From Bacillota bacterium (GTDB lineage: Bacteria; Bacillota; Sulfobacillia; JAJYWN01; JAJZPE01), in NCBI GenBank assembly GCA_021787335.1, contig JAJYMC010000062.1, forward strand, positions 186,398 through 250,397: a stretch of DNA of 64,000 nt. Direction: 5' to 3'. The stretch's first letter is position 1, and each line of letters begins with the position of its first letter. Under the pieces are notes generated by a model. That model did no database searches, was not told the DNA's origin, and was given only the letters and a program-made list of their open reading frames with translations. Position numbers and translations under genes: made by a program. Below are positions 35,517 through 44,466 of the stretch, piece after piece.

Positions 35517-36230
35517 ATGCAGGCCATCTTCCTCGACATGAACCGGACCCTGATCCATTTCAAGGGCGACCCCGCCGAGCGGGCCCGGCAACTCCTGGCC
35601 AAGCGGGGCGTCTTCCTGCCCCATGAGAAGGTCGACGAGGCCCTCAAGCAGGCCCGCACGACCCACGACCCGGAGCTGGCGATGTTGGTCACGGACGACG
35701 ACGAGCGCGAGTTCTACCGCCGCTTCGCCCGGACCTTCCTGAACGTCGGGGGTGCGCCGTCGCGTGACGGTCTGCTCGACGCGGTGGCCGACGACCTCTA
35801 CGACTATGACGACCTCTACGAGGTCTACCAGGAGGTCCCCGAGGTCCTGGCCCGCCTGCGGGCGGTAAAGGACCTCGTCCTGGGCGTCGTCTCCAACTGG
35901 GAGCCGTCCCTCGGCCGGCTCTGCCGCCATCACGGCCTCGACCGATATTTCGACTTCATCCTGGCCTCCAGCGCGGCCGGGGTTCCCAAGCCCGCCCCGG
36001 AGATCTTCAAGAAGGCCCTGGCCCTGGCCAAGGTGCCGGCCGGCTCGACCATCCACGTCGGCGACAACTACCGTGACGACGTCCAGGGGGCGCGCCGCGC
36101 GGGAATCAAGCCGGTCTGGCTCATCCGCGACGTCAACGCCGACATCCCGCCGGAGGCGGAGCGTTTCAACGGCCCCATCATCCACGACCTGCGCGACCTT
36201 TTGGAGCTAATCGTCCCGCTCACCGACTGA
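35517..36230 (+). CDS. HAD-superfamily hydrolase with an altered catalytic motif
   Basis: 237 residues. Motif I reads FLDMNRTL: the usual DxDxT/V has become DxNxT, so the general acid/base Asp is Asn. Motif II is VVSNWE, the Lys is in VPKPAPEIF, and motif IV is HVGDNYRDDVQGAR. The nucleophile is intact, so phosphoryl capture may remain while turnover could be slow or chemistry different. No partner gene; a terminator follows at 36246. Confidence 0.8.
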   Translation: MQAIFLDMNRTLIHFKGDPAERARQLLAKRGVFLPHEKVDEALKQARTTHDPELAMLVTDDDEREFYRRFARTFLNVGGAPSRDGLLDAVADDLYDYDDLYEVYQEVPEVLARLRAVKDLVLGVVSNWEPSLGRLCRHHGLDRYFDFILASSAAGVPKPAPEIFKKALALAKVPAGSTIHVGDNYRDDVQGARRAGIKPVWLIRDVNADIPPEAERFNGPIIHDLRDLLELIVPLTD

Positions 36231-36245
36231 CACTGACGCCGAACA

Positions 36246-36277
36246 AGGCCCAGGCGGTCCGCCCGGGCCTGAAACTT
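36246..36277 (+). terminator. Terminator between the HAD gene and the sigma-factor operon
   Basis: AGGCCCAGGCG (36246-36256) pairs with CGCCCGGGCCT (36260-36270), one mismatch, followed by GAAACTTTT. Confidence 0.75.
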
Positions 36278-36329
36278 TTCCCCCGCCGGGCTCGTTATCC
36301 CGATGGAACTCCGAGCGAAAGGGCCAGCC

Positions 36330-36953
36330 ATGTCGACACCCCTGACCCACGACGAACAACTCATCGCCCAGAGCCGGTCCGGTAGCCAGGACGCCTACGC
36401 CGCGCTGGTCCAGCGCTACCAGCGAGTCGTCTACGCCACGGCCTACCGGATCACCGGCAACCCCCACGACGCCGAGGACGTCGCCCAGGAGACCTTCGTC
36501 CGGGCCTATTTCGCCCTCGACCGGTTCTCTCCCATCCGTGGCGGTTTCCCGGCCTGGCTGGTCCGCATCGCCACGAACCTCTCCCTGACGCGGCTCCGGC
36601 GTCGCCGGGAGACCCCGACCGAGGCCGACGAGCGGCTGCCGGACCTCGGGCCCGGCCCGGCCGAAGCGGCTGAACGGGACGAGACCCGCGAGGCCGTCAG
36701 GCGGGCGGTGGGCGAACTGCCCGACCGCTACCAGACGGTGGTCCTCCTCCGCTTCGTGCAGGACATGTCGTACGACGAGATAGCCGAAGAGATGGGGATC
36801 CCGCGGAACACCGTCGCCACCTGGCTCCGTCGGGCGCTCGGACTCCTGGAGAAGTCCCTGGGGGCGGTCGGTCCGCCCGGGGCGGCCCCGGCCCGGAGTG
36901 CCGGGAACGACATCGTCAGTCAGATCCGAGTGGTTGGGAGGATAGGCCGATGA
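36330..36953 (+). CDS. ECF RNA polymerase sigma factor
   Basis: 207 residues from ATG 36330, preceded by GAAAGGG; an upstream ATG at 36303 lacks an RBS. Region 2: ALVQRYQRVVYATAYRIT and DAEDVAQETFVRAYFAL. Region 4: LPDRYQTVVLLRF and DEIAEEMGIPRNTVATWLRRA. Its stop overlaps the start of the anti-sigma gene (ATGA), so the pair is translationally coupled. It likely controls its own operon, including the envelope proteins downstream. Confidence 0.9.
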   Translation: MSTPLTHDEQLIAQSRSGSQDAYAALVQRYQRVVYATAYRITGNPHDAEDVAQETFVRAYFALDRFSPIRGGFPAWLVRIATNLSLTRLRRRRETPTEADERLPDLGPGPAEAAERDETREAVRRAVGELPDRYQTVVLLRFVQDMSYDEIAEEMGIPRNTVATWLRRALGLLEKSLGAVGPPGAAPARSAGNDIVSQIRVVGRIGR

Positions 36954-37525
36954 GCGGTGACAATCGCCATAACTGCAAATGGGTGAGCGAGAGGCTCCTG
37001 GCCTACGTCGACGGCGAGCTTGAGGCCCGCGAGGCCGGGTTCGTCGCCGCCCACCTCGAGGCCTGCCCGGATTGCCGGGCGGCCGTCGAGGCCCTGACCG
37101 CGCAGGACGACTCCCTGGCGGCCGCCTTTGCGCCAGATGGCGCGGCCGCCGGCGCGGCCGCCGGCGCGGACTCGGGCCCCGGACACCTCGGCCCCGACTT
37201 CGCCGCCGGGGTCATGGCCGAGATAAGCCGGCGCGAGGAACTGATCCGGGCCAGCCACGGCCGGGTCCGTCCGGACGGCGGCGAAGCGCCCCCGCCCTGG
37301 ATGACCTGGGCCAAGCCGCTGGCCGCCGCGAGCATGGTCGCCACGCTACTCCTCGGTAGCTACACCGCCCTGACCCTGGACGCCCGGTCATACGCCAAGA
37401 TCCTCGCCTACGAGCAACGGGCGGCCAGCGAGGTGCGGGACAATCTTTGGTCGGTGGCCAGGAGGACCGGACTCGACGGGGTCCTCGCCCGCTACCTGAG
37501 CCAGCTGGACCAGTCCGACCGCTGA
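36950..37525 (+). CDS. Zinc-binding anti-sigma factor, single-pass membrane protein
   Basis: 191 residues. An N-terminal zf-HC2 domain with HLEACPDC (HxxxCxxC) and an upstream HNCKWVSERLLAYVDGEL segment binds the sigma factor. A Pro/Ala/Gly linker leads to a membrane helix (AAASMVATLLLGSY, about 125-145) and a short outer tail. This fits RsiW/ZAS-type anti-sigma factors degraded by regulated intramembrane proteolysis. Confidence 0.88.
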   Translation: MSGDNRHNCKWVSERLLAYVDGELEAREAGFVAAHLEACPDCRAAVEALTAQDDSLAAAFAPDGAAAGAAAGADSGPGHLGPDFAAGVMAEISRREELIRASHGRVRPDGGEAPPPWMTWAKPLAAASMVATLLLGSYTALTLDARSYAKILAYEQRAASEVRDNLWSVARRTGLDGVLARYLSQLDQSDR

Positions 37526-37606
37526 AACGTCCGACCGCTGAAACGCCCGACCACGGAGACCCTTTTCAGTCCCTGAATCCGCTTACTCCTGAAAGGATGG
37601 TTTCGC

Positions 37607-38359
37607 ATGGCCCGTCGCAAGAGCCCCTTCCTGGCCGGCATACTGAGCATCATCCCGGGCCTCGGCCAGCTCTACAACGAGCAGTTCGTCAAGGGCTTCG
37701 GCATCCTCTTCGGCCTCGGGGTTGGCTTCCTCTTCATGGTCGTCCTGCCCGGCCTGTCGTTCGTCGGCATCGGCCGGTCCGACCCGCTCTCCTGGGCCCT
37801 CGACCCCTTCACCCGCGGCTTCAACGCCGTGTCGCTCAATAACGGGGCCATCTTCCTGCCCATCGCCTACGTCCTCGTCGTTGCGCCCATCGTCTGGCTC
37901 TACAGCCTCTTCGACGCCATCTTCACCGCCCGCCGGCTGAACGACGAGAACGGCTTGAACCAAGCCGCGCCACGCTACATGCCGAACGCGCCTACGACCG
38001 GCGTGATGCCCGCTTCGGGCGACTCCCCGGCGACCGGCGGCACTCCGGCGACCGCAACCGCGTCCGTTCCGCAAGGGGCCCCCATGGCCCCCGCCCATGG
38101 CCGGCCCCGCCGGGTCCCGCACGACCCGGGTCTCACCCCGCGTGAGGCGGTCATCTGGGGCATCGGCCTCGTCGCCCTGGGCCTGCTGGGCCTGGCCGCG
38201 ACCCTTGACGGCGCCCTCTGGACCATCGTCAGCCGTGGCTGGCCGCTCGTCCTCATCGTCGGTGGTGCGTACTTCGTCTGGTCTGAACAGAACCGCAAGA
38301 ACGCCCGGCAGCAGGCCGGCGGGCCGACGAACGGGACGGGGAAGGGGGACGGCCGATGA
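37607..38359 (+). CDS. Membrane protein with TM2-like and LiaI/LiaF-like segments
   Basis: 250 residues. The N-terminus KSPFLAGILSIIPGLGQLYNEQFVKGFGILF is typical of small TM2/YtxH-neighbour membrane proteins. A Pro/Ala/Thr linker (about 125-170) leads to GIGLVALGLLGLAATL and SRGWPLVLIVGGAYFVW, as in LiaI-type domains. It ends in an ATG overlap with the next gene. A role in envelope stress is inferred from the sigma/anti-sigma operon. Confidence 0.7.
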   Translation: MARRKSPFLAGILSIIPGLGQLYNEQFVKGFGILFGLGVGFLFMVVLPGLSFVGIGRSDPLSWALDPFTRGFNAVSLNNGAIFLPIAYVLVVAPIVWLYSLFDAIFTARRLNDENGLNQAAPRYMPNAPTTGVMPASGDSPATGGTPATATASVPQGAPMAPAHGRPRRVPHDPGLTPREAVIWGIGLVALGLLGLAATLDGALWTIVSRGWPLVLIVGGAYFVWSEQNRKNARQQAGGPTNGTGKGDGR

Positions 38360-39702
38360 AACCGCAGAACGTCGGGCGCTACGTCGTCGCCGCCGCGCTC
38401 ATCCTCATCGGCGTCGCCTTCCTCTCCGACAACCTGGCCCAGACCAACGTGGCCCAGTCCTTCTGGTCCCTCTGGCCCCTCGTCCCGCTGGCCCTCGGCG
38501 CCGAGCTCCTGATCCGCGCCATCCTGGCCGAGCGCGCGGTCCAGTCGGGCCGGCCGGCGGCCACCTTCCGGGTCGAGCCGGCCGTCGTCCTCATCACCAT
38601 CGCCGTGGTCCTGATCGGCTTCGTCGGCACCCTCGCCCGCCCGGCCGGGCTACGCGGCCTGACCATCAAAGATATCATCGACGTCGACCTCTCCAACAAC
38701 TGGGTCAAGCAGACGAAGGTCATCTCTCAGACAATCCCGATGACCCCCGCGGTCAAGGGGGTGACCGTAAGCAACCCGATGGGCCAGGTCATCGTCCAGC
38801 CGGGGACCAAGGACGAGGTCGTCGTCGAGGCGACCGTCAACGGGCACGGTCACACGACCGACCTCGCGCAGAAGGCCATCGAGGAGACCAAGGTCGACGC
38901 TGTCGTCAGCGGCGGCCAGGTCCAGGTGACCGTGACCGTCCCGCAGGACTCGGGGGGCGGCTCGGCCCTGATAAGGATCGATAATTACCGCTCCAACCCG
39001 ATCGACGTGACCCTCACCCTGACCGTCCCCGAAGGCCTCGACGTCAACGTCAACAGTAGTTTCGGCAAGGTCGAGGTGACCACCGGGCGCAGCGTCAAGG
39101 TGACCAACCAGTTCGGAGCGACCACCGTGACCGGGGCCGGCGGTGACGTGACCGTCACCAACGACTTCGGCGAGACCAGCATCGAGGACGTGGCCGGCTC
39201 GGTGACCGTCAAGGGCTCCAACGGTAGGGCGAGCGTGGCCCGGGTCAAGGGCGCGGCCGACGTCCAGTCCAGCTTCGGCAGCCTCGAGCTGATCGACGTG
39301 GCCGGTAAGGTCGACGCCAGGACGAGCAACGGGTCCATCCAGATCGAACAGCCGGGCGGGGACGTCTCGGCCCGGACCAGCTACGGCAAGATCGAGATCA
39401 CTGATTCGAAGGGCGCCGTCACCGCCCGCACCACCAATGGTGGGGTCGAGGTCCGGACGAACCACCCCGTGGTCGCCGACTACGTCATCGACACCAGCTT
39501 CGGCTCGATCCAGCTATCCTTCCCGCGCACTTCGAAGGTCACCGTCCACGCTCGGACGCAGTTCGGGGCGATAAGCTCCAACCTCGGGGGCAATCTGAGC
39601 AAGGACAACAGCCAGCAGACCTACGACGCCGCCCTGAACGGCGGCGGGGCCAGGATCCGGCTCGAGACGTCCAACGGCGGCATTGAGATCGACGGGCAGT
39701 GA
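38356..39702 (+). CDS. LiaF-type membrane protein with a DUF4097-like beta-helix domain
   Basis: 448 residues. Three membrane helices at the N-terminus (AAALILIGVAFLSDNL, LWPLVPLALGAELLI, VVLITIAVVLIGFV). A long right-handed beta-solenoid follows, with repeating units such as SSFGKVEVTTGRSVKV, TSNGSIQI and TTNGGVEVRTN, each about 20 residues. This is DUF4097. In Bacillota such proteins accompany envelope-stress sensing. It is the last gene of the sigma operon. Confidence 0.8.
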   Translation: MKPQNVGRYVVAAALILIGVAFLSDNLAQTNVAQSFWSLWPLVPLALGAELLIRAILAERAVQSGRPAATFRVEPAVVLITIAVVLIGFVGTLARPAGLRGLTIKDIIDVDLSNNWVKQTKVISQTIPMTPAVKGVTVSNPMGQVIVQPGTKDEVVVEATVNGHGHTTDLAQKAIEETKVDAVVSGGQVQVTVTVPQDSGGGSALIRIDNYRSNPIDVTLTLTVPEGLDVNVNSSFGKVEVTTGRSVKVTNQFGATTVTGAGGDVTVTNDFGETSIEDVAGSVTVKGSNGRASVARVKGAADVQSSFGSLELIDVAGKVDARTSNGSIQIEQPGGDVSARTSYGKIEITDSKGAVTARTTNGGVEVRTNHPVVADYVIDTSFGSIQLSFPRTSKVTVHARTQFGAISSNLGGNLSKDNSQQTYDAALNGGGARIRLETSNGGIEIDGQ

Positions 39703-39783
39703 CCAGCCCGTCATGAGCCGCGCCCGAACCCAGCGCGTGTTTTCCTTAGGTCAGCGTTTAGGCCGCCGACAAACCGCAAAAAC

Positions 39784-39813
39784 TATGGCCCAGGGCACCG
39801 GCTCTGGGCCATA
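39784..39813 (+). terminator. 10-bp perfect hairpin upstream of the DUF3243 gene
   Basis: TATGGCCCAG (39784-39793) and CTGGGCCATA (39804-39813), followed by ACGCTTCCTTTTC. Terminates the sigma operon or attenuates the next gene, whose start is 32 bases on. Confidence 0.65.
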
Positions 39814-39844
39814 ACGCTTCCTTTTCGAGAAGGGGTGCAGACAG

Positions 39845-40090
39845 ATGAGAGAGGTCCAAGGGTTCCCGAAGAAACTGGCCGATACCATCAAGGATGGGCT
39901 GGACCACGGCATCTCGGACGAGCAGATCGTCAAGGGCATGGTCAGCCTGGGCAACCTGGCCGAGAACTTCGTCAGCCCGGATTCCGCCAAGGAGTCCCTG
40001 GCCAAGGAAATCTGGGAAGAGGCCAAGCCCGATGAGAAGGAGACGATGGCCAAGGTCGTCCTCCGCGTGGCCAAGAAGAAGATGCACTGA
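39845..40090 (+). CDS. DUF3243 protein (YmfJ-like)
   Basis: 81 residues. The pattern GLDHGISDEQIVKGMVSLGNLAENFVSP followed by KESLAKEIWEEA matches DUF3243, a helical cytoplasmic protein common in spore formers. Function unknown. A strong terminator follows 16 bases after the stop. Confidence 0.75.
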   Translation: MREVQGFPKKLADTIKDGLDHGISDEQIVKGMVSLGNLAENFVSPDSAKESLAKEIWEEAKPDEKETMAKVVLRVAKKKMH

Positions 40091-40106
40091 TAAGCGCTCC
40101 GACGCG

Positions 40107-40145
40107 AAGGCCCGGGTCCCCTTGGGGAGACCCGGGCCTTTTCCT
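40107..40145 (+). terminator. Strong rho-independent terminator
   Basis: AAGGCCCGGGTC (40107-40118) pairs with GACCCGGGCCTT (40129-40140), then TTCCT. Confidence 0.9.
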
Positions 40146-40277
40146 ACCTTGTCAGACTTTTTTGGTTAAAACGCGGGCGGGGCAGACTAACCTCATGGGC
40201 GCACCGCCGACCGCGCGTGCGCACGATGTCGCCTGTCGTCGCGCCGGCCCATACCAGCGCCCAAAGGGGGAACGCAT

Positions 40278-40985
40278 TTGTTCAAGCATGAAAAGGAACT
40301 CCTGACCACCGTCCGGGTGGACGGGCCGAACCCGACCTACGCCGCCATGCTCGTGGAGCAGTTGGGTGGAGGGAACGGTGAACTGACGGCGGCCATGCAG
40401 TACATGGGCCAGGCCGTCGCCTGCACCGACCCGGCCATCAAGGACCTCCTCCTGGATATCGCCTCCGAGGAGCTGTCCCACATGGAGATCGTCGCTACGA
40501 CGGTCAAGCTCCTCAACGGTGACCAGGTTTCGGCCAAGGACGTCACCAGCGGTACGACCGAGATGCACATCCTCTCTGGAACCGGTCCGCTTCTCGTCAA
40601 CGCCTCCGGGGTGCCGTGGACGGCGGCCTACGTCAACGCCACGGGCGATCCCATCACCGACCTCATGTCCGACGCCGCCGCGGAGATGCGGGCGAAGGTC
40701 GTATACGAGTACCTCCATCGCCAGATTGAGGACCGGGGGGTCCGCGAGACCATCGACTTCCTCCTGAACCGCGAAGAGGCCCACAACGCCCTGTTCCAGG
40801 AGGCCATGCAGCGGGTCAGGGGGACCGGGGCGATGAAGGACTTCGGGACCACCGAGGACGCCACGCGGTACTTCAACCTGTCCAAGCCCGGCCGCTACTT
40901 CAAGCTCGAGGAGAACGAGCAGCGGATGATGCCCAACCCGGTCCGGCCGGATGACGAATTCGGCCCCGGCCCGCGCCACACCTAA
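40278..40985 (+). CDS. Manganese catalase, CotJC-like
   Basis: 235 residues from TTG 40278 with AAAGGGGG upstream. The di-manganese ligands are visible: Glu in NGELTAAMQY, EELSHMEIV (Glu, His), Glu in AAEMRAKVVYEYL and NREEAHNALF (Glu, His). The length is below that of the 300-residue enzyme and fits spore-coat CotJC proteins. It disproportionates peroxide, in the coat or cytoplasm. Confidence 0.88.
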   Translation: MFKHEKELLTTVRVDGPNPTYAAMLVEQLGGGNGELTAAMQYMGQAVACTDPAIKDLLLDIASEELSHMEIVATTVKLLNGDQVSAKDVTSGTTEMHILSGTGPLLVNASGVPWTAAYVNATGDPITDLMSDAAAEMRAKVVYEYLHRQIEDRGVRETIDFLLNREEAHNALFQEAMQRVRGTGAMKDFGTTEDATRYFNLSKPGRYFKLEENEQRMMPNPVRPDDEFGPGPRHT

Positions 40986-41040
40986 ACCCGAGCGCAGCCC
41001 ATCCCCGAACGCCAGAAGCCGACCCCATAGCGACCCGCTT

Positions 41041-41074
41041 GAAAGGACCCGGGGCAGCGACCCCGGGTCCTTTC
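41041..41074 (+). terminator. Terminator of the manganese catalase gene
   Basis: GAAAGGACCCGGGG (41041-41054) pairs with CCCCGGGTCCTTTC (41061-41074), perfect over 14 bp. Confidence 0.9.
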
Positions 41075-41193
41075 CCATGCTCTGGGCGGCCGCGCCGCGC
41101 CGCGCGCACCGGCTCGCATGCGGCGGCTCACGCGCACCCATCGAGGTTGACGGAATATGATACACCGTCAACCCGTGGGGAGGAGAGAGCATC

Positions 41194-42696
41194 GTGAAGC
41201 CAAAAGGCGCAAATCATCGCTCGGCCGTCAGAGCCGCGCCCCGACGCGTTCCCGGCGAGGTCCTGGTCCAGTTCACTCCGGAGGCCTCATCCTTCCATGT
41301 CGTCTCGGCCCACCGGAGCATGGGGGCTAAGGTCATCGACCGCCTAGACAAGGTCAACTGTCAGGTGGTCAAGGTCCCGCCGGGGCGAGAGGGACGTTAC
41401 GTTGCCCGCTACGCGCGGCACCGGCTCGTTCGTTACGCCGAGCCTAACTACCTCGTCCACGCCCTGTACCTGCCCAACGACCCCTATCTCAACGGCACCT
41501 ATGAGACCTCCCACGACGGGGCGATGTCCCAGTATTGGCTCCACAAGATTAGCGCCCCCGATGCCTGGGATAGGGTCAGGACGCTGGGGCCCGGGGCCGT
41601 CGTCGCCATCGTCGACACCGGCATCGACCATGAGCACCCGGATCTGTCCTCGAAGATGTTCCGTGACGCGGCCGGGAAGGTCATCGGCCACAACTTCATC
41701 ACCGGGACCGATGACGCCATGGACGACAACGGCCACGGGACGCACTGCGCGGGCATCGCCGCGGCGGCCACCAACAACGGCGTCGGAGTCGCCGGGGTGA
41801 GCTTCAACGCCGTCCGCCTGATGCCGGTCAAGGTCCTCGACGGCTCCGGCAGCGGCTCGGTGGCCAATGTCGCCGCCGGCATCACCTGGGCTTCCGACCA
41901 CGGGGCCAAGGTCATCAGCCTCAGCCTCGGCTCCTCGATGTACTCGCAGACCCTCCAGGAGGCCATCCTCCACGCCCGGAGCGAGGGGGCCATCGTCGTC
42001 GCCGCGGCCGGCAACGACGGCCGGGCCGTCTGCAACTACCCCGGGGCCAACTTCCACGTCCTCGGCGTGGCCGCCACCGGCCAGGACGACATGTGCGCCG
42101 ACTTCTCCAACTGGAACATCGGCGTCGGCCTGGGCGCCCCCGGCGTCAACATCCTCTCGACCACGCCCGACCGTCCGTGCGAACTCAACAACTACGGCTA
42201 CCTTCAGAACTACGACTCCATGGACGGCACGTCCATGGCCACCCCGGTCGTGAGCGGGCTCATGGCCCTGCTCCTGGCGGCCGAACCGGGCATCACCCCG
42301 GAGGACGCCATCGGCCGCCTGCAGGCGACGGCCCGGAACGTGGCCGGGACGACCGGCGACGGCTGGGACGTCCACTATGGCTACGGCCGCGTCGACGCCA
42401 AGGCCGTCCTCGACGCCACGCCCCGCGGCAGCGGGCTTGGCTGCGTCTATGGCCAGGTCGTCAACAAGAGCGGGCTGCCGGTCTTGGGCGTGCAGGTGTC
42501 CGCCGGCGGCAGGTCCTATCGGACCGGCGCCGACGGGATGTTCCGCCTGGCCAACCTGCCGGCCGGCAAATACGACGTGGTCGTCCGCAAGGGCCTCCGC
42601 TGGAACTGCTGGACCGCCAATAAGACGGTGGCCCTGGCCTCCGTCGAGGTCAAACCCGGCCAGGACACGATGGCCCGGCTGACCGCCTGGCCGTGA
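41194..42696 (+). CDS. Subtilisin-like serine protease (S8) with C-terminal Ig-like domain
   Basis: 500 residues from GTG 41194 (GGAGGAGAG upstream). After an I9-like propeptide (GEVLVQFTPEA, about 20-90), the catalytic triad is Asp in VAIVDTGIDHEHPD, His in NGHGTHCAGIAA and Ser in DGTSMATPVVSG. A carboxypeptidase-regulatory-like beta domain (VYGQVVNKSGLPVLGVQVSAGG, about 410-500) ends the protein. There is no obvious signal peptide, so it is either intracellular, released on lysis, or exported by another route. Confidence 0.92.
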   Translation: MKPKGANHRSAVRAAPRRVPGEVLVQFTPEASSFHVVSAHRSMGAKVIDRLDKVNCQVVKVPPGREGRYVARYARHRLVRYAEPNYLVHALYLPNDPYLNGTYETSHDGAMSQYWLHKISAPDAWDRVRTLGPGAVVAIVDTGIDHEHPDLSSKMFRDAAGKVIGHNFITGTDDAMDDNGHGTHCAGIAAAATNNGVGVAGVSFNAVRLMPVKVLDGSGSGSVANVAAGITWASDHGAKVISLSLGSSMYSQTLQEAILHARSEGAIVVAAAGNDGRAVCNYPGANFHVLGVAATGQDDMCADFSNWNIGVGLGAPGVNILSTTPDRPCELNNYGYLQNYDSMDGTSMATPVVSGLMALLLAAEPGITPEDAIGRLQATARNVAGTTGDGWDVHYGYGRVDAKAVLDATPRGSGLGCVYGQVVNKSGLPVLGVQVSAGGRSYRTGADGMFRLANLPAGKYDVVVRKGLRWNCWTANKTVALASVEVKPGQDTMARLTAWP

Positions 42697-42746
42697 ACGA
42701 CCCCAGGGGGTGGCGGTCGCGTTCATGTCTTCCCGTTCTACGTGGA

Positions 42747-42786
42747 TGAACGTGTGCCCCCGCTGTTTGGCGGGGGCACACGTTCA
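42747..42786. terminator. 17-bp perfect hairpin, bidirectional terminator
   Basis: TGAACGTGTGCCCCCGC (42747-42763) and GCGGGGGCACACGTTCA (42770-42786) with loop TGTTTG. It sits between the subtilase gene and the convergent Rhs orphan. Confidence 0.85.
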
Positions 42787-42889
42787 TACGTAAGGCCGAT
42801 TTCGGCCAATGCTGTCCTTGGGACGTCCACTCCGGATCCCATGGGCTTCTCGGCACTCCTGCTTTCTCGCAGTGTGCTCTATTTCCACG

Positions 42890-43078
42890 CTAGCACCACC
42901 AACCCGGTCGAAGTTCAAGGCCTCGCCTGCCACGCGCACACCCACAAAGCATGACACGAATTCCTTCATTGCTCAGCGCACTCCACTCTTTCAAGCTCTG
43001 GGGGTCAAGATAGGATAGCGGGTTGTCTTCGGCATCGGCGTAAGGGCTCATTCCCGGGAGATCGAGGCCGGCCATCAC
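42890..43078 (-). pseudogene. 3' tail of the orphan Rhs copy, frameshifted and truncated
   Basis: The frame continues the Rhs core (MMAGLDLPGMSPYADAEDNPLSYLDP) after a 1-base loss near 43115, then departs from the usual YLDPSG junction into SLKEWSALSNEG and ends. No toxin domain is recognisable. The DNA at the junction shares a 21-base stretch (19 identical) with the start of the HEPN remnant at 9760-9780. Confidence 0.6.
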
Positions 43079-44464
43079 CAGCGGATCGGGAGCTGTGAAG
43101 CGCCCGAGGCCCGGCGCATAGTACCCGCCCGGAGGTATACAGACCCGAAGACCGGGTCGTGGTTCTGGCCGCCGAAGCCGAAGGTGTTGCCGTCATTCAG
43201 CTTGTGGGACGGGTTCAGGCGGCCGTTCGCGGCCGGGAGCCCATAGGGGCTGTATGTGTACCTGTCAAAGACCGAGCCCTGGGCGTCGGCGAGTTGCCTG
43301 ACGCTGCCCAGGCCGTCGTAGATGTAGGTTGCGGCCTTGCCGTCCGGCCCGATGCCAGCCAAGCGCTGCAGGCCGTAGACGAAGGTGTCCCTCGGCTGGC
43401 CCTGTTCGTCATAGGTGGCCAGGACCTCTGGCAGCGGGGCCAGGATGTCGTTGACGTAGCTCAGATCAAGGTCGTAGACCTTGTTCTTGTTGCTCTTGTC
43501 CTTGCCTTTGGCCTTGCCCTTGCCGTGAGTTTCGCCGGAGCGGCCGCGGCTTCCAGACTTGCCGCCCTTCTCTTGGCCCTTGCCATTGCCCTTCGAGCCG
43601 TCAAGGGCATCTTTCTTGGCCTGACCAGGCGGGACGTCGCCTGAGCCATTGCCCTGGCCATTGCCATTCCCGCCAGCATTGGCGTTACCGCCGCCATTCC
43701 CGCCGCTATTGCCTTTTCCGTTCCCACCGGCGTTGCCGTTGCCGCCGCCGTTCCCGTTAACTCCACCGTTGCCGGTGAGGTCCCCATCCTTGACCTTATC
43801 GGCTTTGTACCAGCCGAGGTGCAACCCGTTGTCGCCGGGCTCCTCGACGTGGGCCACAAGCCCGACGCGGTTGCCGTCGCCGTCGTAGGTGTAGTCGACG
43901 TACTTCTTGCGGTTGGGCCCGCCGTCCTGATACACCTCGACCAGCCGCCCGGCCGCGTCGTAGATGTACTCGGTGGTGAGCCACTCGTCCTCCTCGGGCT
44001 CCTCTGCGGCGGGCTGCCCATCGATACTCTGCCCATCGACGATCTGTCCGTTGGCGGCCTCGCCCTCGGCACTGGCGGCCGCCTCATCGGTCGGCGTGGC
44101 CGCCGAACCCTTGCCCGCTCCCTTCCCGCCGGGTGACGGGCCGCCGTTCCCGCTCGAAGCTTCGTCGGTGCCCTCGGGCTTCCCTTCTTCTTCCTGGTCC
44201 TCCTCGTCCCCGCGGGGGCCCTCGGTGTAGACCAGGCGCCCGTTGGCGTCGTACTCGTAGGTCGTGACAATGGGGTCCTTCTCGCCGGTCCGGGTGCTCG
44301 TCACGATCTGCCCGGCCGCGTCGATGTCATAGATGGTCTCAGAGACCTTGAACGTCCCGTCCTTACCGTACTCGCCGCGCGCCTCGGAGATGAGGTTCCC
44401 GGACGGGTCGTAGGCGTAACGGTAGAACTCGCCGTTCGGCCGGACGGCCGAGATGAGGCGCCCT
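43075..44464 (-). pseudogene. Orphan Rhs 3' copy, second part
   Basis: In frame with the piece before it, after an in-frame TGA at 44467-44469 that replaces an Ala codon in TYDAAGRLIS. It contains two low-complexity inserts (Glu/Gly/Ala/Thr-rich, then Gly/Asn-rich ending VPPGQAKK) and the RHS core DTFVYGLQRLAGIGPDG, SVRQLADAQG, TYSPYGLPAANG. It ends in a frameshift after DPVFGSVYLRA. It is a close copy of the 3' part of the main Rhs gene downstream on this strand's map. Confidence 0.75.
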
Positions 44465-44466
44465 GC

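Noticed and set aside
33758..35626. A 622-codon open frame opposite the MFS and PHP genes
   Set aside because: Antisense shadow; the minus-strand genes have clear family motifs.
42784..42969. A 61-codon minus-strand frame beginning MKEFVSC as a second HEPN gene
   Set aside because: Only the first seven residues resemble HEPN; the rest does not, and it runs through a terminator. Kept only as a short shared match.
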